Source: Pontibacter korlensis | GTDB taxonomy: Bacteria > Bacteroidota > Bacteroidia > Cytophagales > Hymenobacteraceae | Direction: 5' to 3' | Assembly: GCF_000973725.1 (NCBI RefSeq) | Contig: NZ_CP009621.1 | Coordinates: forward strand, 928,501 to 992,500 | Length of the DNA: 64,000 bases | Shown: piece after piece, positions 53,990-63,574 of the stretch | How positions within the stretch are numbered: position 1 is the stretch's first letter | Layout of the letters: every line of letters begins with the position of its first letter | Program-made: the position numbers and the translations under genes | Notes under the pieces: model-generated | What the model saw: only the letters and a program-made list of their open reading frames with translations | Database searches by the model: none | Told to the model about the DNA's origin: nothing

Positions 53990-55078
53990 TTAGAGTTGCT
54001 GGTTCTGTTGTTCTATGTAGTCGTAATATAACGATAAATATCTAAAAATGTGTATCTCCGGCATTACCTCTTCTGTCCCGGCAAGTGCTGCAGCAAACTG
54101 CTGTGCCAGGTAAGGTGCCATCAAAACACCCTTAGAGCCCATGCCATTGAACACGCTCAGCTGTGGGTACTGCGGATGTAGCCCCACCAGCGGCCGTCGA
54201 TCTCGTACGGCTGGCCTTATGCCTGCCAAATGTTCGGTTACTTGAAACGGTTGCGAGGTAATCTGCCTGAATCGCTCTGTTAGCTCCTCCTGCCCTTCCG
54301 GACTAGGCTCTTCGTCGGGTTGGCGCCAATTGTAGGTGGCTCCTATCTTAAAGCGCCCATTACCTACCGGAACAACGTAAACAGCTTTGTTATAGATGCA
54401 TTCAGGAGTATAATTCTCCGTTTGTACTTCCAGCACCTCTCCTTTGGTGGGTTGTATAGGCAGCCATTTAAAGTATGGATTATTTACCACCTGAAACCCC
54501 TCACAGAAAATCAGGTGCTTAGCTTCATCTTCCTTATAGCGCACACCGCCCTCAGTTAGTTGCAGCTTCTCTATCTCAAATCGTTCCGGCAACATTAGCT
54601 TTTGCTCGAGTACCTCCTGCGTCAGCAAATCCAGCATCTCAGTTACCTGCAGGTAACCACCCCTCCCAATCATGATGCCTCCGAATGGGTCATCTATATC
54701 CGGTTGATTTATACTTTGCGTGTGCGTAGACAGAATGTAGTCATTCCAGTTGGTACCGGCACTCTTGGCCATCCAGGTGTTCTGTTCCTCTATGGAGGAG
54801 AAAATCTTGTAGATAGGCTTATGGATGAACAAAGGTTGATGGAAGTGTTGCTCCAGCTCATCGTAAAACGCATCCGCGGCAGGTATAAAGGTATCCGCCA
54901 GCCAGGATTTGGCAAAGCGCTTGCCTGCTACCGGGTTCAGCAGACCGGCGGCTACGCGTGAGGCGGCACTAGGCCGGGGCTCATCTATTACCAACACCCG
55001 GTGCCCTTGCTTGCGTAATGTATAGCTCAGGATAGCACCGGCCAAACCGTGCCCTACCACTATAAAATCGTATTTCAT
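53990..55078 (-). CDS. FAD-dependent oxidoreductase (DAO family)
   Basis: A 362-residue flavoprotein of the D-amino acid oxidase-like group. The N-terminal FAD site reads IVVGHGLAGAILSYTLRKQG, followed by the ribose-binding E of VIDE (residues about 30-33). The C-terminal half has GIRPAVRDRRPLVG and NGMGSKGVLMAPYLAQ. These features resemble glycine/sarcosine oxidases and the TrmC/MnmC oxidase domain, but no tRNA-binding part is seen. The natural substrate is unknown. It is the first gene of a three-gene minus-strand operon with four bases to the barrel protein. Confidence 0.87.
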   Translation of the reverse strand: MKYDFIVVGHGLAGAILSYTLRKQGHRVLVIDEPRPSAASRVAAGLLNPVAGKRFAKSWLADTFIPAADAFYDELEQHFHQPLFIHKPIYKIFSSIEEQNTWMAKSAGTNWNDYILSTHTQSINQPDIDDPFGGIMIGRGGYLQVTEMLDLLTQEVLEQKLMLPERFEIEKLQLTEGGVRYKEDEAKHLIFCEGFQVVNNPYFKWLPIQPTKGEVLEVQTENYTPECIYNKAVYVVPVGNGRFKIGATYNWRQPDEEPSPEGQEELTERFRQITSQPFQVTEHLAGIRPAVRDRRPLVGLHPQYPQLSVFNGMGSKGVLMAPYLAQQFAAALAGTEEVMPEIHIFRYLSLYYDYIEQQNQQL

Positions 55079-55163
55079 ACAGGCAAGTTACGAGATGTAC
55101 CGCGTAAATTAGTAACTTAGAGGCACGATTTTACGCTTGTCCAAGTACCCTTAATCTAAAACT

Positions 55164-55799
55164 ATGAAGGTTACCTGCCTTACTTTTAACCCCTTTCAGG
55201 AGAACACTTACCTACTGCACGATGACAGCAAAGAGTGTGTAATAGTAGACCCTGGTTGTTATGAGCGCAGGGAGCAGGACCAGCTAAAAAAGTACATCGA
55301 AGACAATGGGCTAAAAGTAGTTCGCCTTCTTAACACCCACTGCCACATAGACCATGTGCTGGGCAATAAATTTGTAGCCGACACATATGGTGTAGGCCTG
55401 GAAATACACCAGGAGGACGAGCAGGTGCTACGTGCCGTACCTACTTATGCCTCCAACTATGGCTTTCCGCAGTATGCAGAACAACTGCCAGCCTCCTACC
55501 TTAAAGAGGGTGACACGGTAAAGTTTGGCAACACCGCACTGGAAGTGATCTTTGCGCCAGGCCATGCGCCAGGCCACGTGGTATTCTATAATAAGACTGA
55601 TAGAACTGTTATTGGTGGCGATGTACTCTTCCAGGGCAGCATTGGCCGCACCGACCTGCCCGGCGGCGACTTCGACACGCTTATCCAAAGTATAAGAACA
55701 AAGCTTTTCACTCTGCCTGATGAGGTAACGGTTTACCCTGGCCACGGTCCGGAAACCACCATCGGCTATGAGAAAAAGTATAACCCCTTTTTACGGTAG
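55164..55799 (+). CDS. MBL-fold hydrolase, glyoxalase II-like
   Basis: A 211-residue metallo-beta-lactamase-fold hydrolase of the GloB-like group. The dinuclear zinc motif THCHIDHVLG gives H59, H61, D63 and H64; the next ligands lie in APGHAPGHVVFY, GGDVLFQGSIGRTDLPGG and the final GHGPETT. It is shorter than glyoxalase II and lacks its C-terminal domain, so it is likely a general thioester or persulfide-type hydrolase. It is divergent from the FAD-oxidoreductase gene and followed after 21 bases by pssA. Confidence 0.9.
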   Translation: MKVTCLTFNPFQENTYLLHDDSKECVIVDPGCYERREQDQLKKYIEDNGLKVVRLLNTHCHIDHVLGNKFVADTYGVGLEIHQEDEQVLRAVPTYASNYGFPQYAEQLPASYLKEGDTVKFGNTALEVIFAPGHAPGHVVFYNKTDRTVIGGDVLFQGSIGRTDLPGGDFDTLIQSIRTKLFTLPDEVTVYPGHGPETTIGYEKKYNPFLR

Positions 55800-55820
55800 C
55801 CCTGCCTCCGTATCTTTTGT

Positions 55821-56528
55821 ATGAAAAAGCACATTCCAAACGCTATTACCTGCCTCAACCTCTTTTCTGGTTGTTTGGCGTTATACTTTGCTTTCAAAGG
55901 AGAATTGATTTACACCGCTTACCTGGTGGGCATTGCCGCCGTTTTCGACTTCTTGGATGGCATGGTGGCCCGGCTAATGGGTGCCTATTCAGAGATCGGT
56001 AAGCAACTGGACTCACTTGCCGACATGGTATCTTTTGGTGTGGTACCAGGCACTGTTATGTTCATACTTCTGCAGCGTGCTGAAGCTTCTTTTTTAAGTA
56101 TACCTGCCGATGTAGCGCCCTTCTTCGGGTTCCTCATTACTATTTTCTCTGCCTTACGACTGGCTAAGTTTAACATCGACACCCGCCAAACCACCTCATT
56201 TATAGGGTTGCCAACGCCAGCCTGTACCCTGTTTGTGGCATCACTGCCACTTATCCTGGAAACAGAAGGTCTGCTAGCTTTTGAGATCATCCTGAACCCG
56301 GTGGTGCTGCTGGTGCTGACCATAGTTTTGTCTTACCTGCTAGTTGCTGAGTTGCCATTGTTTGCTCTCAAGTTCAAGAACTTTACCTGGCAAGATAACT
56401 CTATCCGCTTTGTTTTCCTGGGCTTATCGGTTATCCTGGCGGTTGTACTAAAGTTCGCGGCCATACCATTGATTATAGTGCTGTACGTACTTTTGTCTGT
56501 CATCAAAAAAACATCCCAAACATCATAA
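55821..56528 (+). CDS. pssA: CDP-diacylglycerol--serine O-phosphatidyltransferase
   Basis: A 235-residue membrane enzyme that makes phosphatidylserine from CDP-diacylglycerol and L-serine, the precursor of phosphatidylethanolamine. The CDP-alcohol phosphatidyltransferase motif is complete: D46, G47, A50, R51, G60, D64 and D68 (DGMVARLMGAYSEIG, then KQLDSLAD). About seven to eight hydrophobic segments follow. The N-terminus KKHIPNAITCLNLFSG is typical of the PssA group. It lies 21 bases after the glyoxalase II-like gene. A hairpin (56650-56689) lies 120 bases beyond the stop and may serve as a weak terminator. Confidence 0.93.
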   Translation: MKKHIPNAITCLNLFSGCLALYFAFKGELIYTAYLVGIAAVFDFLDGMVARLMGAYSEIGKQLDSLADMVSFGVVPGTVMFILLQRAEASFLSIPADVAPFFGFLITIFSALRLAKFNIDTRQTTSFIGLPTPACTLFVASLPLILETEGLLAFEIILNPVVLLVLTIVLSYLLVAELPLFALKFKNFTWQDNSIRFVFLGLSVILAVVLKFAAIPLIIVLYVLLSVIKKTSQTS

Positions 56529-56649
56529 ATTTTGATCCTGAGGGTGACTAAGCCCTAACCTCACAAGGTAAAGCTGTATTGCTGGGCTTGAGACATCCTG
56601 AGCATAGGTACTGACACTAAAAAGGTAAATAGTTAGTAATCTATCGGCT

Positions 56650-56689
56650 ACCCTGCTTATGCTTTTGTAAGCTTGAGCTTAAGCAGGGT
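56650..56689 (+). other. Stem-loop between pssA and porU
   Basis: ACCCTGCTTA (56650-56659) pairs exactly with TAAGCAGGGT (56680-56689), with further weak pairing inside (GCTT/AAGC). No T tract follows, so a terminator role is uncertain. It is the only clear structure in the 267-base gap apart from the porU promoter. Confidence 0.45.
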
Positions 56690-56722
56690 ATAAAAGCTGT
56701 CTCTATTTCAACATTTTAGCCT

Positions 56723-56730
56723 TATCTTTG
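56723..56730 (+). promoter_or_regulatory. -7 element TATCTTTG of porU
   Basis: TATCTTTG fits TAnnTTTG and lies 66 bases before the porU ATG. No clear TTG is present at -33. It could drive porU and, by read-through, porV and the M16-like gene. Confidence 0.55.
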
Positions 56731-56795
56731 GAAGTATATAAGAATGCTGTCCGCCTCTACGTATAGTATGGCAAACAGCTTTTTCTAACTATTAC

Positions 56796-59700
56796 ATGCT
56801 TATGATGTGGTTCCAGCGATTGGTTTATGCATGCACCCTTTGTCTGCTTACATGCCTGACAACTGCTAATGCCCAAACCACAGCCCCCACTTCTATCACC
56901 CTTGCTTGGCAGGGCCAAACGAAAGTCCTCCCTGTTCTGCACTCCTCCGGAATGATCCCGGTTTTTAAGGGAGCCTCTGTAAATCCTACAGAAGGTCTGC
57001 CTTATTACCGCCTGCAACTCCCGGGTGTTTCGGTAGAAAGCTTTAACCTTACCAATACCCAATATGAGGTTTTTACAGCCGCTGAGCAGTTGCTATTTGG
57101 CCAGTATACTTTTGGTAAAGAGCCAGAGGTGCAGGTAGCACAGGCCATGCGAAACAAAGTACCGGCAACCATCATTAGCATACTTCCTATCCGCCGCAAC
57201 CCTGCTACACTGCAACTTGAGAAACTTGTTAGCTTTAGCTATACCTATTCTTCAAGCGGCATTACAACTACCTTTTCCCAAACGGCTACAGCTAAATCTT
57301 TCAGCTTTGCCAGTAGCTCTGTGCTCAGCACCGGTGAGTGGTATAAGTTAGCAGTAACTGAGAGCGGCATCCACAAGATAGATAAAAGTGTATTGCAGGC
57401 GCTAGGCATCAGCACGCAGAGTTTAGACCCGAAAAAGATACAGCTTTACGGGAACGGTGGCGGCATGCTGCCTCAGCCTAACAGCTCCCCTCGCCCCGAC
57501 GACCTGCAGGAAAATGCCATAACAGTTATTGGGGAAGACGATGGAAAGTTTGACGACGGAGATTATGTACTATTTTATGCGCAGGGGCCACACGCATGGC
57601 GTTATGATGCATCGGAGCAGCTGTTTCAGCATGAACTAAATATATATTCTGATACTGCCTTTTACTTCCTGCGCGTCAATCATAGCCCTGGTGCCAAGGT
57701 AACTTCACGCGGCCAGGCTACGGGAGCATCACAGACCATTACAAGCTATAACGAGCGGCTCTATCACGAAAAGGACCTGAAAAACATGGTCTTTTCAGGT
57801 CGCGAGTGGTATGGTGAAGAGTTCAGCTCTTTTCAAACTACCCGCAGCTTTAGCTTCCCGGTGTCTGATGTGGTGGCTGGTTCAGAGGTAAAGCTAAAGG
57901 CCGCCCTTATGGCTAATTCGCCTGCCAACACCTATTTTGCACTGCAGCTCAATAACCAACAACTCGGCTCACAGTCCATTGCGAACCGTGGGACCTACAA
58001 CTATCACCCGGAGGGAGTAAACAGCACTAAAACGTATAGTATAAACCAGCAGCAGTTAGGCAACAGTAGCGAGTATTCTGTTACCTTGACCTTTACTCCT
58101 GGCGGCAGCTCCACTTCGATGGGCTACCTAAACTATCTTACCTTAAATTATGAGCGTCAGCTTAAACTGTATGGTGAACAAACTTCTTTTCGCTCTTATA
58201 AAAGTATAAGCCAACCAATAAGCAGCTTTAGTATCGCTGGTGTTCCGGCTAACGCCACGATTTGGGATGTTAGCAATGCAACTCAGCCGGTGGTGCAGCA
58301 ACACAACAATGGCAACTTTAGCACAGCCACCAACATACTGCGCGAGTTTGTGGTGTTTCAAGGTGGTAATATCAGCAGTAAGCCTATAGCCATGGGCCGC
58401 GTGGAAAACCAAGACCTCCACAGCCTCAACCAAGGCGGCTCCCTTGATTTTGTGATTGTGACCCACCCAGCATTTTTGCAGGAGGCACAGAGGCTGGCGA
58501 ACCATCGTGCTCAGCACAGCAATATGGAAGTGCAGGTAGTTACCACAAAACAGATTTACAATGAGTTTTCTTCAGGAGCACAGGATGTTACAGCCATTCG
58601 CGATTTTATGCGCATGCTGTACACCCGTAGCAGTAAGTCTGGAGGCGATGTGCTTTACCTCTTGCTTTTTGGAGATGCGTCGTATGATTACAAAGACCGT
58701 ATCCGCAACAACACCAACTTTGTGCCTGTCTATGAATCGCGGGAATCGCTCCACCCTATTACCAGTTACAGCTCCGAAGACTACTTTGGATTCTTGGATG
58801 AGGATGAAGGCGAGTGGGCAGAGAATGCTCAAGGCGACCACCTGTTAGACATCGGCATTGGCAGGCTTCCGGCAAGAACAGCTACAGAGGCTGCCACAAT
58901 GGTAAACAAGATCATTAACTACGACAGCCCAAGCCACTTTGGCAACTGGCGCAGCAGAGTTACACTGGTAGCAGACGACGGAGACTATAACGAGCACCAA
59001 AACGATGCGGAATACTTGTCTAACTACCTGGTTGAGCATCATCCAAAGTATAACCCCAACAAAGTATACATCGATTTGTACCAACAGCAGGCTGTAGCAA
59101 ATGGGCAACGTGTACCGGATGGCTCCGCTGCCTTAGACAAAGCAGTAGAGCAAGGCTCTTTGATCGTAAACTACACCGGCCACGGAAACGAAGTGAGTTG
59201 GGCTTCTGAACAAATTCTGACTTTACCACAGGTTAGCAATTGGCAAAATAAAGATAACCTCACGTTTCTACTTACCGCCACCTGTGAATTCGGCCGTTAC
59301 GACGATCCCGGACGCCCATCAGGAGCTGAGCTAGCACTGCTGCATGGCAACGGAGGTGCTGTTGGCCTTCTGACTACTACCCGCCCCGTTTATTCTAACG
59401 GCAACCGTGTGCTGAACCGTAATTTCTTTAAAGCGGCCTTCACTCCCATCAATGGTCGTATGCCATGCCTAGGCGATTTAGTGATGCTTACCAAGAACAA
59501 CAGTATTACGGATAATGTGAGCGGCTCAAGGGGGGTAAACAACCGTAACTTCTCGCTCCTATCTGATCCTACCATGCAGCTGGCTTATCCTAGCCTGGAG
59601 GCCAAAATTACCAGCATTAATGGTAAGCAGGTTACAACAGATACTTTAAGTGCCTTAGGTAAAGTGACGCTGCAAGGGCAGGTACAATCCAACTCTGGCA

Positions 59701-60668
59701 ATATTGCCAGCGACTTCTCCGGAGACCTGCACCTGAGGGTTTATGAAAAGCCGACCATACTTTATACTTTGGGCGATGAAGGTAGTCAGAAGGTGCCCGT
59801 ACAAGTACGCGAGAGCATCATCTATGACGGTAAGGCAAGGGTGCAGAACGGGCTGTTTGAGGCAAGTTTTGTCATACCAAAGGACATTTCTTATCAGTAT
59901 GGGCAAGGAAAAATAAGCCTGTATGCCAGCAGTGGCTCTCAGGATGCGCTGGGTGCAGATCAGGACATTGTTATAGGTGGCACGGCTAAGGATGCTGTTG
60001 CTGATCATACTCCTCCAACTGTAAGCTTGTTTATGGATGACGAGTCCTTTGTGTCTGGAGGCACCACAGGTCAAAATACTGTATTACTGGCAAAGCTTTT
60101 TGATGAAAGTGGTATAAATACGGCTGGAATAGGTATAGGGCACGAGATAACAGCCGTGTTGGACGAAGATCAAAGCACTTTGGTAGTCCTTAATGACTAC
60201 TACACAGCTGAAACCAACAGCTTTCAGAAAGGCGAGCTAAGATATCCTTTAAAGGACCTGGCGCCGGGGCCACACTCCATTCGTCTCAAGGCTTGGGATA
60301 CTTATAATAATTCTACTGAATCATATATAGAATTTTATGTATCTAATGATGTCGATCTTACGTTAGAGCATGTATTGAACCATCCAAACCCGTTCTCAAC
60401 ATCAACAACTTTTCATTTTGACCATAACAGAGCTGGCGAAAACCTTGAGATACAAGTGCAGATTTACTCTATTTCAGGCAAGTTGGTAAAAACGCTCCAG
60501 ACCACCAGCTACGGCAGCAAAACGCGAGTAGAAGAAATATCGTGGGATGGACGTGATGAATACAATGATAAGCTAGCTCGCGGCGTTTACATTTATAGAG
60601 TTAACGTGCGGTCGCAGCAAGATGGGGCAAAGGCCTCTAAAGTTGAGAAACTTGTAATTATAAACTAG
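56796..60668 (+). CDS. porU: Type IX secretion system sortase PorU
   Basis: A 1290-residue gingipain-like (C25) cysteine peptidase that removes the C-terminal signals of type IX cargo at the cell surface and attaches cargo to lipopolysaccharide. The start MLMMWFQRLVYACTLCLLTCL is a signal peptide (three candidate ATGs within 12 bases; 56796 used). The catalytic histidine is H796 in NYTGHGNEVSW and the cysteine C830 in LTATCEFGRYDDPG. A C-terminal domain resembles a type IX signal: NHPNPFSTSTTFHF, WDGRDEYNDKLARGVYIYRV and a KLVII end. The gene order porU-porV is a classical T9SS pair. Confidence 0.95.
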   Translation: MLMMWFQRLVYACTLCLLTCLTTANAQTTAPTSITLAWQGQTKVLPVLHSSGMIPVFKGASVNPTEGLPYYRLQLPGVSVESFNLTNTQYEVFTAAEQLLFGQYTFGKEPEVQVAQAMRNKVPATIISILPIRRNPATLQLEKLVSFSYTYSSSGITTTFSQTATAKSFSFASSSVLSTGEWYKLAVTESGIHKIDKSVLQALGISTQSLDPKKIQLYGNGGGMLPQPNSSPRPDDLQENAITVIGEDDGKFDDGDYVLFYAQGPHAWRYDASEQLFQHELNIYSDTAFYFLRVNHSPGAKVTSRGQATGASQTITSYNERLYHEKDLKNMVFSGREWYGEEFSSFQTTRSFSFPVSDVVAGSEVKLKAALMANSPANTYFALQLNNQQLGSQSIANRGTYNYHPEGVNSTKTYSINQQQLGNSSEYSVTLTFTPGGSSTSMGYLNYLTLNYERQLKLYGEQTSFRSYKSISQPISSFSIAGVPANATIWDVSNATQPVVQQHNNGNFSTATNILREFVVFQGGNISSKPIAMGRVENQDLHSLNQGGSLDFVIVTHPAFLQEAQRLANHRAQHSNMEVQVVTTKQIYNEFSSGAQDVTAIRDFMRMLYTRSSKSGGDVLYLLLFGDASYDYKDRIRNNTNFVPVYESRESLHPITSYSSEDYFGFLDEDEGEWAENAQGDHLLDIGIGRLPARTATEAATMVNKIINYDSPSHFGNWRSRVTLVADDGDYNEHQNDAEYLSNYLVEHHPKYNPNKVYIDLYQQQAVANGQRVPDGSAALDKAVEQGSLIVNYTGHGNEVSWASEQILTLPQVSNWQNKDNLTFLLTATCEFGRYDDPGRPSGAELALLHGNGGAVGLLTTTRPVYSNGNRVLNRNFFKAAFTPINGRMPCLGDLVMLTKNNSITDNVSGSRGVNNRNFSLLSDPTMQLAYPSLEAKITSINGKQVTTDTLSALGKVTLQGQVQSNSGNIASDFSGDLHLRVYEKPTILYTLGDEGSQKVPVQVRESIIYDGKARVQNGLFEASFVIPKDISYQYGQGKISLYASSGSQDALGADQDIVIGGTAKDAVADHTPPTVSLFMDDESFVSGGTTGQNTVLLAKLFDESGINTAGIGIGHEITAVLDEDQSTLVVLNDYYTAETNSFQKGELRYPLKDLAPGPHSIRLKAWDTYNNSTESYIEFYVSNDVDLTLEHVLNHPNPFSTSTTFHFDHNRAGENLEIQVQIYSISGKLVKTLQTTSYGSKTRVEEISWDGRDEYNDKLARGVYIYRVNVRSQQDGAKASKVEKLVIIN

Positions 60669-60687
60669 TATCGTTGTACAAATTTTC

Positions 60688-60695
60688 TATATTTG
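60688..60695 (+). promoter_or_regulatory. -7 element TATATTTG before porV
   Basis: TATATTTG matches TAnnTTTG 24 bases ahead of the porV ATG. The only nearby TTG is 11 bases upstream, too close for the standard arrangement. It may allow porV to be expressed separately from porU. Confidence 0.4.
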
Positions 60696-60718
60696 ATTGA
60701 GCTATCAATACCCTTTAT

Positions 60719-61849
60719 ATGCAGAAAAATAGTAAGATACTGAAGGCCGCCGCTTTAGCGTTCGCCTTGCTTTCAGCACCAGCTGCTATCGCACAACAAA
60801 CACCACCCTCAACATCAACTGGTTCAGATCTGAATGCCGTTACTACTGCGGTTCCAATTCTGACTGTTGGACCTGATTCCCGGGCATCAGCTTTAGGAGA
60901 TGCTGGTGTAGCATTGTCTCCTGATGCCAATGCTTCTTACTGGAACCCGGCTAAGCTAGGCTTCGTGAAGAACGACATGAGCGTAGCGTTTTCTTATTCG
61001 CCATGGTTGCGCAATATCGTTGACGATATGTCGCTGAACTACCTTTCTGGCTATAAAAAGCTGAATGAGACATCGGCTATTTCCCTTTCCCTAATGTACT
61101 TTGACTTGGGAGAGATTCAATTTATTGATGCTCAGCAGAACCCGCTTCAGAACTATAATCCTAAAGAATATGCCGTAGCTGTTTCTTATGGCCAGGCACT
61201 AAGCGAGAATTTCAGCTTGGGTATTTCAGCCCGATTCATCCACTCTAACCTTGCTGGCGATGTTAACGTGAGCGGTAGCAACGTAGAGTCTCAGCCAGGT
61301 AATACAGCCGCAGTAGACGTGGGTGTATACTACAACAAGGACCTCAACCAAAACCTGAACCTTGCTTTAGGCGCCAACATTTCTAACATTGGTGGCAAGA
61401 TTGCTTATTCAGAAGATGAAGATAAAAGCTTCCTGCCAACGAACCTGAAAGTTGGTACTGCCCTTAAATATAACCTTGACGCTTACAACTCCCTTACTTT
61501 TGTACTGGATGCTAACAAGCTGCTAGTCCCTTCTCCGGGAGCCGATTCAGACCAAAGTGTGGTTAGCGGTATCTTCTCTTCTTTTGGAGATGCTGAAGGT
61601 GGGGCTAGTGAGGAATTAAAAGAAGTAAACATTTCTACAGGTGTAGAGTATTGGTATAATCAGCTGTTTGCAGCTCGTGTCGGTTATTTTTATGAGCACC
61701 CGGATAAAGGTGGCAGAAAGTACTTGTCTGCCGGTCTAGGTATCCGCTACCAAAAGTTTGGTTTGGATGCTGCCTACCTTATTCCTAACGATCAAGGTAA
61801 CCCTCTTGCTGACACATGGCGCTTTACCCTTGCTCTAAACCTGGAATAG
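60719..61849 (+). CDS. porV: Type IX secretion system outer membrane protein PorV
   Basis: A 376-residue outer-membrane barrel of the PorV/LptO family. The signal peptide ends around AIAQQ (residue 25). The region AVPILTVGPDSRASALGDAGVALSPDANASYWNPAKL (read as LTVGPDSRASALGDAG and YWNPAKLGF) is the family hallmark, and the last residues RFTLALNLE close the barrel. PorV receives cargo from the SprA translocon and delivers it to PorU. It lies 50 bases after porU, and an M16-like gene follows after 18 bases. Confidence 0.95.
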   Translation: MQKNSKILKAAALAFALLSAPAAIAQQTPPSTSTGSDLNAVTTAVPILTVGPDSRASALGDAGVALSPDANASYWNPAKLGFVKNDMSVAFSYSPWLRNIVDDMSLNYLSGYKKLNETSAISLSLMYFDLGEIQFIDAQQNPLQNYNPKEYAVAVSYGQALSENFSLGISARFIHSNLAGDVNVSGSNVESQPGNTAAVDVGVYYNKDLNQNLNLALGANISNIGGKIAYSEDEDKSFLPTNLKVGTALKYNLDAYNSLTFVLDANKLLVPSPGADSDQSVVSGIFSSFGDAEGGASEELKEVNISTGVEYWYNQLFAARVGYFYEHPDKGGRKYLSAGLGIRYQKFGLDAAYLIPNDQGNPLADTWRFTLALNLE

Positions 61850-61867
61850 TAAACATAATAAACAAGA

Positions 61868-63157
61868 ATGCTTGATAGAACAAAAGCTCCTGAAACATAC
61901 GAAATAGATGCCGTCAGTATTCAGATAGCTGAGGTAACCAACCTAAGTAACGGTGCGCGACTGCATACTATAAAAAGCGAAACCCAGCCTGTTGTCAGGC
62001 TGGATTTTGTTTTTAAAGCCGGTAAGTGGTACGAATCTGAAAAAGGCAGTTCAGACCTAGCCGCTAAAGTGCTGTTAGAAGGTAGCCTTAACCATAGCGC
62101 TAAACAAATAGCGGATAAAGTTGCCTATTACGGTGCTTCTTTCGATAACAACCATGGCTACGACCGCACAGAGTTTACACTGTACTGCCTGGCAAAGTAT
62201 ACTTCTGAACTGCTAGCACTAGTGCTGGATGTACTGCAAAACCCTGCCTTTCCGGAGGAGGAGTTCAACCTGCTCAAGCAGCGAACAATACAGTCTTTGA
62301 AGGTTCAACGCCAGAAGAATAACTACCTTTCTACCCACAGCTTTACGCAGCAGGTTTATGGCGATCGCCATCCTTATACTTTTGGATTTGATGAGGGCGT
62401 ATTAGAAGCCATTTCCATTGAAGATGTAAAGACATTTTACCGTAACCGTTTTGTTACGCAGGAACTAGAGGTATTTGCGTGTGGTGCCATAGACGACATT
62501 CTGCAGCGAGAGCTACAAAATAAGATTTCGGCCCTACAACTAGAACCTTCTGCAGCCTCAGCCTCTCACAAGAACCTTCAAGAGATAACTGGAGCGAATG
62601 AAAAGTATAAGCTAGTACAGGTAGCTGAAAGCCTTCAGTCCTCCATTCGTATCGGGAAACGTTTCCCTAAGCCAAACCATCAAGATTATCAAAAGCTTCT
62701 AATACTTAATGAAGTACTAGGTGGTTACTTTGGATCAAGGCTCATGCGTAACATCCGGGAAGATAAAGGATATACATATGGTATATATTCTGTTATCTCT
62801 CCTAAGGAACAGGATAGCCTGTTCTATATAGGTACTGATGTAAACTTTGCCGTGACTGATCATACTATTGAGGAAGTTCTAAAAGAAGTGAAGCAGTTAC
62901 AGCAGGAAGAAATTCCGGCAGAGGAGTTAGAAACAGTAAAGAATTATATGCTAGGAAAGTTCTTGAATGACATTTCAACCATATTTGATCAATGCGATAG
63001 GTATAAACGAATAGTAACGCACCAGCTAACTCCTGAACACTATAATAACTATGTTACGACGATTCGTACTGTAACAGCTCCCGAACTTCAGGATCTGGCT
63101 AAGCAGTACTTGCAGGAAGAAGACTTTTATACATCTGTTGCTGGAAGAACTAAATAG
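61868..63157 (+). CDS. M16-family protein lacking the HxxEH motif
   Basis: A 429-residue protein of the M16 (insulinase/MPP) fold. The N-terminal half aligns to the family (LSNGARLHTIKSETQPVVRLDFVFKAG, read as LSNGARLH and VVRLDFVFKAG), but the zinc motif HxxEH is absent; the segment there reads SSDLAAKVLLEGS (residues 61-73). The C-terminal half keeps the arginine/tyrosine signature REDKGYTYGI. M16 proteases often work as two subunits, one catalytic and one without the motif, and this one resembles the latter; no HxxEH partner lies in the window. There is no signal peptide. It lies 18 bases after porV, and its terminator follows. Confidence 0.88.
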   Translation: MLDRTKAPETYEIDAVSIQIAEVTNLSNGARLHTIKSETQPVVRLDFVFKAGKWYESEKGSSDLAAKVLLEGSLNHSAKQIADKVAYYGASFDNNHGYDRTEFTLYCLAKYTSELLALVLDVLQNPAFPEEEFNLLKQRTIQSLKVQRQKNNYLSTHSFTQQVYGDRHPYTFGFDEGVLEAISIEDVKTFYRNRFVTQELEVFACGAIDDILQRELQNKISALQLEPSAASASHKNLQEITGANEKYKLVQVAESLQSSIRIGKRFPKPNHQDYQKLLILNEVLGGYFGSRLMRNIREDKGYTYGIYSVISPKEQDSLFYIGTDVNFAVTDHTIEEVLKEVKQLQQEEIPAEELETVKNYMLGKFLNDISTIFDQCDRYKRIVTHQLTPEHYNNYVTTIRTVTAPELQDLAKQYLQEEDFYTSVAGRTK

Positions 63158-63182
63158 ATAACACTAACACCTCCCAATAAGC

Positions 63183-63216
63183 AAAAAAGCCTCCGCTTCA
63201 GAGCGGGGGCTTTTTT
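63183..63216 (+). terminator. Terminator of the porU-porV-M16 group
   Basis: AAAAAAGCCTCCGC (63183-63196) pairs with GCGGGGGCTTTTTT (63203-63216) around TTCAGA with one wobble. The T and A tracts on the two sides make it bidirectional. Confidence 0.88.
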
Positions 63217-63327
63217 GTGGCCATGCCTTTGGCTGGCCTTCTAATCTCATGGCGGCTCCTTCGTGCCTGCCATGCCAGTTTGTTGGGGCTGCTATGCCTC
63301 CCTTCCCTGGTGGGTGTATAAAAAGGA

Positions 63328-63362
63328 AAAGGGGCAGCGGGATTGTCTCCTGCTGCCCCTTT
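63328..63362 (-). terminator. Terminator of the rRNA operon
   Basis: AAAGGGGCAGC (63328-63338) pairs with GCTGCCCCTTT (63352-63362) and the stem continues inward through GGA/TCC pairs. On the minus strand it is followed by TTCCTTTTTAT. It lies just past the 3' end of the 5S gene. Confidence 0.85.
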
Positions 63363-63369
63363 GTTGGGG

Positions 63370-63478
63370 TTGGCGGCCACCTACTCTCCCGGGTGTGACC
63401 CCAGTACCATCGGCGCTCCCGGGCTTAACTGCTCTGTTCGGAATGGGAAGAGGTGCTCACCGGGGCCATAGCCACCAT
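63370..63478 (-). rRNA. rrf: 5S ribosomal RNA
   Basis: Read on the minus strand, the sequence has the 5S signature: GGTGGCTATGGC at the 5' end, loops with CCGAACAGAGCAGTTAAGCC and a 3' GGTGGCCGCCA that pairs with the 5' end. About 108 bases, with ends uncertain by a few bases. It lies in the normal position after the 23S gene, separated by about 100 bases. Confidence 0.93.
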
Positions 63479-63574
63479 TATCGTTGCACGGTTTCTATGC
63501 GTGCCCTATGCTTTATGACATGATAAGTGGGGGAGAGAAAAGCAAGGAAATTTACGAGAGCGGCGGGCCAGTGC

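Noticed and set aside
63263..63523. 86-codon plus-strand frame after the M16-like gene
   Set aside because: It runs through the rRNA terminator and into the 5S rRNA gene on the opposite strand, so it is not coding.
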